Below, one piece after another: positions 6,925 to 9,726 of a DNA stretch of 9,726 nucleotides; position 1 is the first letter of the stretch, and each line of letters begins with the position of its first letter. The position numbers and the translations under genes were made by a program. Source of the stretch: an uncultured Balneolaceae bacterium (GTDB lineage: Bacteria; Bacteroidota; Rhodothermia; Balneolales; Balneolaceae); NCBI GenBank assembly GCA_937982515.1, contig CALJMB010000325.1, positions 1-9,726 of the forward strand. Direction: 5' to 3'. Under the pieces are notes generated by a model, which was given only the letters and a program-made list of their open reading frames with translations, had not been told where the DNA came from and did not search any database.

Positions 6925-8925
6925 ATGACAAAATGCGGTGTTTTAAAGAAGTTTACGGCGGCAAGCGTGATGGTTATTTCAGATATTTTGGCAAGAGGTT
7001 CTAAACTGTCATCTTCGGGCAACACGTTTGGATTACTTTTCCTTTTTACCCTGTTGCAGGTATACCCGGGATCGGAATCTTTAGCGCAAGAAAATGAATT
7101 GCCCATCGGTTTATTCGACTTGGGCTACACACTGGAGATAAATCCTGATGAGCCTGCTGATGTTCGTCAAGCCTGGGATCATGCTCATGCTGTAGCTACC
7201 TTGCAGGGAGTGGTAAACCGTGATTCACCAAAACTGTACATTTTCTTTGTAGAGAATGAAGGCATAAATATCGACACCTACTGGTGGGAAAAATACCGGG
7301 AACCGGGTAAATGGTTAAGTGGCAGAGATACCGAAACCTATTCCGATGTAGTTGAACTTGTCCATGCTTATCGATCAGATATCAAGGGAGCCGTTGTATA
7401 TGATCCGAAGGTAGCAGCAACCAGCAATGTGGCTTCAGCTGTGGCGGGAGCAGAAGACTTGATTGCCATCCGGTACAGTACGGATGAGAATAGCCTTTAT
7501 TCCAGGTTGATTCTGAACGGCCCGAAACTTCCGGTGAAAGTATGGCTTTTACATAAAGACGGGTCCTCCCTTTTCACCGGCAAAGGCAAAATTCCCGGTA
7601 CTTCTCGTCCTTCCAGCCAATCCGCCAAAAACGATGCTTATCTATGGTTTTTGGAACACTATATGAAAACCGGAAAAAGTAATTCCAGATACGGGGCTTA
7701 TTATATAGATCAGCAATGGATGAAAAATCCCGCAGCTGCTCCCCTGAATCATCATACGCTTACAAACCACGATTTTTTTGTGAGTAAACAAGCCTTTTTC
7801 TTTGATTTAAGTCCCTGGGGAGACGAGCCGGCCACAGACGATACTGCCCAGAAAACAGGCACCGATCTGAATACCTTAAAAGAAGTGCTGCTTACGGCCT
7901 ATGAACAACATGGGGGCGAAGAAATGTGCTATATCGGAGGCTTCCCGCCCTGGGCATTCAAGTACACCCGGCATGCCGGAGGTTCCCATGAAGATGTACC
8001 TACGGAATGGGAATATTCAAAAATAATCAGTGCTTATAATGCATTTAAAGATGCCGATGCTATAGGGTATGGTGCATTAGCTAACGCTTCTTTTTGGCAG
8101 CATTTTCCACTTAAAGAAAAATATAAGCAGTCTTGGGTTAGCCATGAAGATTTGCGCCGGCGGGGATATTTAACTGAAGATGGAAGAGTAAATTTCAAAG
8201 ACAGAAACTTTATTGTTTTTTATGTAGGAGATTATGACGCTTCTTCCTGGGTTTCACAAACAACCCCTGTTATTTGGGATAGTCCTGACCGGGGGAAGGT
8301 ACCGCTTATGTGGAGTATCAGTCCCGTTCTGGAGGAGCGGGTGCCGATGGCGCTGGATTACCGAAGGGAAACAGCGACAGAAAATGATTATTTTGCCGCT
8401 GCTGATAACGGAGCAGGTTATTTGATGCCGGGAATGTTGCAAGAACCAAGGCCGCTTTCCGGACTCCCTGATGGATTGCAAGCCTGGGCAAATCACAACA
8501 AACCCTATTATGAGCGATGGGATTTAAGCATAACGGGTTTTGTCATAGATGGTTTTGCTCCCGCGCTGAATGAAGCAGGGCTGGATTGTTATGCTTCTTT
8601 TAGCCCCAATGGTATAGTGCCGCAAAAAGTGCCATTGACTATGCTTCATGGAAATATGCCCGTTATGCAGGCCGATCACGATGTAAATGAGAACAATCCG
8701 GCCGAAGCGGCACAGCGCATTATAGAACGGATAAATGCACGCCCTGTTCCCTTTCACTGGTTCCGGAATATTCTGAAGAAGCCCGGCTGGTACGCGCAGG
8801 TGGTTGATGAACTAAAAAGAAGAGATCCTTCCATCGAGCTGCTGGATGCCCCGACATTTTTTGAGCTTTATCGGATATGGCTGAAAAATAACCCGCAAGC
8901 GGCGCGGGGAGAAATTAAAAGGTAA
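6925..8925 (+). CDS. Exported GxGYxYP-family protein (putative glycoside hydrolase-like)
   Basis: The frame is open from TTG 6835 (696 residues; numbering from there), but ATG 6925 (residue 31) or 6970 (residue 46) is more likely. A signal peptide with core about 65-76 ends at SLA-Q (82-85). The N-terminal domain (about 88-320) begins LFDLGYTLEINPDEP and contains AWDHAHAVATLQGVVNRDSPKLYI. The C-terminal domain (about 340-690) includes MCYIGGFPPWAFKYT (364-378), DRNFIVFYVGDYDASSW (456-472) and the name-giving motif as GAGYLMP (526-532), with Met in place of the usual second Tyr. Such proteins occur in Bacteroidota polysaccharide loci and are predicted hydrolases. I know of no firm activity, so no substrate is named. 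Acidic or aromatic residues around 463-473 and 526-532 are candidates for a binding site (inference). Family identity is good; function is open. Confidence 0.8.
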   Translation: MTKCGVLKKFTAASVMVISDILARGSKLSSSGNTFGLLFLFTLLQVYPGSESLAQENELPIGLFDLGYTLEINPDEPADVRQAWDHAHAVATLQGVVNRDSPKLYIFFVENEGINIDTYWWEKYREPGKWLSGRDTETYSDVVELVHAYRSDIKGAVVYDPKVAATSNVASAVAGAEDLIAIRYSTDENSLYSRLILNGPKLPVKVWLLHKDGSSLFTGKGKIPGTSRPSSQSAKNDAYLWFLEHYMKTGKSNSRYGAYYIDQQWMKNPAAAPLNHHTLTNHDFFVSKQAFFFDLSPWGDEPATDDTAQKTGTDLNTLKEVLLTAYEQHGGEEMCYIGGFPPWAFKYTRHAGGSHEDVPTEWEYSKIISAYNAFKDADAIGYGALANASFWQHFPLKEKYKQSWVSHEDLRRRGYLTEDGRVNFKDRNFIVFYVGDYDASSWVSQTTPVIWDSPDRGKVPLMWSISPVLEERVPMALDYRRETATENDYFAAADNGAGYLMPGMLQEPRPLSGLPDGLQAWANHNKPYYERWDLSITGFVIDGFAPALNEAGLDCYASFSPNGIVPQKVPLTMLHGNMPVMQADHDVNENNPAEAAQRIIERINARPVPFHWFRNILKKPGWYAQVVDELKRRDPSIELLDAPTFFELYRIWLKNNPQAARGEIKR

Positions 8926-8996
8926 TGATAATCTGGCTTAAAATGACGCGCTTAAGGGTGGAATAGGATGAGCCATGATTTGATCCGAAAAATCAA

Positions 8997-9026
8997 CCCG
9001 CGTGAAGAGGTATTCGGGCTTTTTTT
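8997..9026 (+). terminator. Rho-independent terminator after the GxGYxYP gene
   Basis: CCCG (8997-9000) pairs with CGGG (9015-9018); beyond one mismatch GTG and TAT add weaker pairs. C then seven T (9020-9026) follow at once. It lies 71 bp after the stop codon, where the transcript should end before the oppositely oriented tRNA. The stem is modest, so the T-run and position carry the call. Confidence 0.6.
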
Positions 9027-9069
9027 ATCGTTTGTAACTAACGTTGTATGAGTCAGGAAGGTTTCATAG

Positions 9070-9100
9070 CCGGACTTCCCGGAGGGCAGGCTTCGTCCGG
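9070..9100. repeat. CCGG-rich inverted repeat between cluster and tRNA
   Basis: CCGGAC (9070-9075) and GTCCGG (9095-9100) are exact inverted copies 19 nt apart, with another CCGG at 9079. A stem-loop is possible on either strand. The sequence flavour (TCCGG, CTTC) resembles the units of the 11-bp array further right, but this could be coincidence. Confidence 0.4.
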
Positions 9101-9146
9101 TAAATGATACACAGGCAGGAGAAGAGGCGTCTAATAAATTAAAAAG

Positions 9147-9233
9147 TACCCGAGGCCGGAATCGAACCGGCACGGTGGTTTAGCCACCAAGGGATTTTAA
9201 GTCCCTCGCGTCTACCAATTCCGCCACTCGGGC
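9147..9233 (-). tRNA. tRNA-Leu (anticodon UAA)
   Basis: Read on the minus strand, the 87-nt gene begins GCCCGAGTGGCGGAATTGG. The acceptor stem GCCCGAG pairs with CTCGGGT (G-U at the first pair) and the discriminator base is A (9147). The anticodon loop CTTAAAA (9201-9195) gives anticodon UAA at 9199-9197. A long variable arm (GGTGG / CCACC) marks it as class II, and the T arm is GCCGG-TTCGATT-CCGGC. CCA is not encoded; the gene is followed by CTTTTT. It decodes UUA (and UUG by wobble). Its 3' end faces the carbohydrate cluster. Confidence 0.97.
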
Positions 9234-9579
9234 AAATAAGCAGGTGATTTCAGGAGCTGATGCCGTGCTACGTGTTATCAGTAACACGGCCTATTTAAGC
9301 TGCGGCAACAGCAACCGAAGCTGCATTTGTTCCTTTCCGTATAAAAAATTTCTAATGTAGGAAGACGCTAAATATAAGGGATAACGTGTTACTTCTACAA
9401 CACCATTTTGGGTTATTTTATTTGTGTGTTGTGCAAAACGCACAAACATTGTTGTGACAACCTCAGGTTCCAAAAGAAATCAAAACTCTGCGGCCTTATA
9501 AAAGCATGGGTTCATCCCGCAGATCGTTGACAAGTACCAACAGCCCGGCATCTGTATACTAGCGCTAAAGTCAGGCCTC
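9234..9579. other. Non-coding stretch upstream of tRNA-Leu
   Basis: No convincing gene is found. A perfect stem CGTGTTA (9271-9277) / TAACACG (9282-9288) with loop TCAG lies 38 bp upstream of the tRNA 5' end; GCCGTG (9262-9267) can pair instead with CACGGC (9285-9290), giving two exclusive folds. ACGTGTTA recurs at 9384-9391 in TAACGTGTTA. No good Bacteroidota promoter for the tRNA was seen on the minus strand. A 60-codon minus-strand frame at 9473-9291 starts at TTG and has no familiar features. Confidence 0.55.
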
Positions 9580-9726
9580 TGGCTGGAAAAGCTCCGGTTC
9601 TTCTCCGGGTCTGCTCTGGTCCTTCTCCGGGGCAGCTCCGGGGCAAGTCCGGGCCTGGTGCGGAAAGGCTTCGGAAAAGCTCCGGAATTTGTCCGGAAAT
9701 CCTCCGGAAACCTTCGGAAATTTCCG
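9580..9726. repeat. 11-bp tandem array, consensus GCTCCGG(G/A)(G/A)nn, running off the edge
   Basis: The CGG core (TGG in two units) recurs at 9584, 9595, 9606, 9617, 9628, 9639, 9650, 9661, 9672, 9683, 9694 and 9705, exactly 11 bp apart each time, then at 9715 and 9725 with 10-bp steps. Examples of units: GCTCCGGTTCT (9591), GCTCCGGGGCA (9635), GCTTCGGAAAA (9668), CCTCCGGAAAC (9701). Positions 3-7 of the unit are most conserved. Units up to 9656 mostly end in G/C/T-rich tails; units from 9657 end in GAAA-type tails. Eight CCGG sites fall in the array. The true length is unknown because the window ends inside it. Confidence 0.88.

Larger units (their letters stand above)
8926..9146. other. 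Intergenic region between GxGYxYP gene and tRNA-Leu
   Basis: There is no gene here. It holds a terminator (8997-9026) and an inverted repeat CCGGAC (9070-9075) / GTCCGG (9095-9100) whose interior also contains CCC-GGA-GGG. The minus-strand bases just after the tRNA (CTTTTT, 9146-9141) could help end the tRNA transcript. Confidence 0.6.

Noticed and set aside
9291..9473. 60-codon minus-strand frame left of the array
   Set aside because: It starts at TTG, has no upstream signal and no recognisable motif, and lies in A+T-rich non-coding DNA.
9580..9726. CRISPR array
   Set aside because: The unit is only 11 bp with no spacers of 30-40 bp and no cas genes, so it is a tandem array and not CRISPR.

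Overview
This 9.7 kb window looks like part of a carbohydrate-degradation locus from a Bacteroidota-type bacterium (the phylum itself or its Rhodothermota/Balneolota relatives). The signs are exported proteins whose signal peptides end just before Gln (FAQ, YAQ, LAQ), A-rich start regions without clear Shine-Dalgarno sequences, one good match to the Bacteroidota -7 promoter element (TAnnTTTG), and a set of CAZyme families typical of such loci. Genus cannot be fixed from the sequence, and no SusC/SusD, regulator or sulfatase gene lies inside the window.

Layout, left to right. (1) 1-1029: a cytoplasmic medium-chain zinc-dependent dehydrogenase of the sugar/aldonate type, lacking three of the four structural-zinc cysteines. 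(2) 1127-3616: an exported GH95 alpha-L-fucosidase (or alpha-L-galactosidase) with the catalytic Asn-x-Asn/Glu/Asp set intact. (3) 3785-5026: an exported CE15 glucuronoyl esterase. (4) 5027-5380: a long intergenic stretch with two close palindromes and a probable promoter. (5) 5381-6244: an exported CE1 esterase (feruloyl/acetyl-xylan type). (6) 6245-6605: a decayed second CE1 esterase, cut at the 5' side, interrupted by an in-frame TAG and internally deleted; more possible gene debris and hairpins follow to about 6841. (7) about 6925-8925: an exported GxGYxYP-family protein of unproven activity. (8) a terminator, then tRNA-Leu(UAA) on the minus strand (9147-9233). (9) 9234-9579: no recognisable gene. 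(10) 9580-9726: a strict 11-bp tandem array of a CTCCGG-type unit that runs off the right edge.

All intact protein genes are on the plus strand. The likely theme is stripping decorations from plant or algal hemicellulose or pectin: GH95 removes terminal L-fucose or L-galactose, CE15 cuts glucuronate esters (lignin-glucuronoxylan type), CE1 removes feruloyl or acetyl groups, and the dehydrogenase may oxidise a released deoxysugar acid or related polyol inside the cell. The role of the GxGYxYP protein is unknown.

Most worth a second look: the 11-bp phased array at the right edge, the eroded tandem CE1 gene, the dehydrogenase without its structural zinc site, and the palindromes before the CE1 and GxGYxYP genes.
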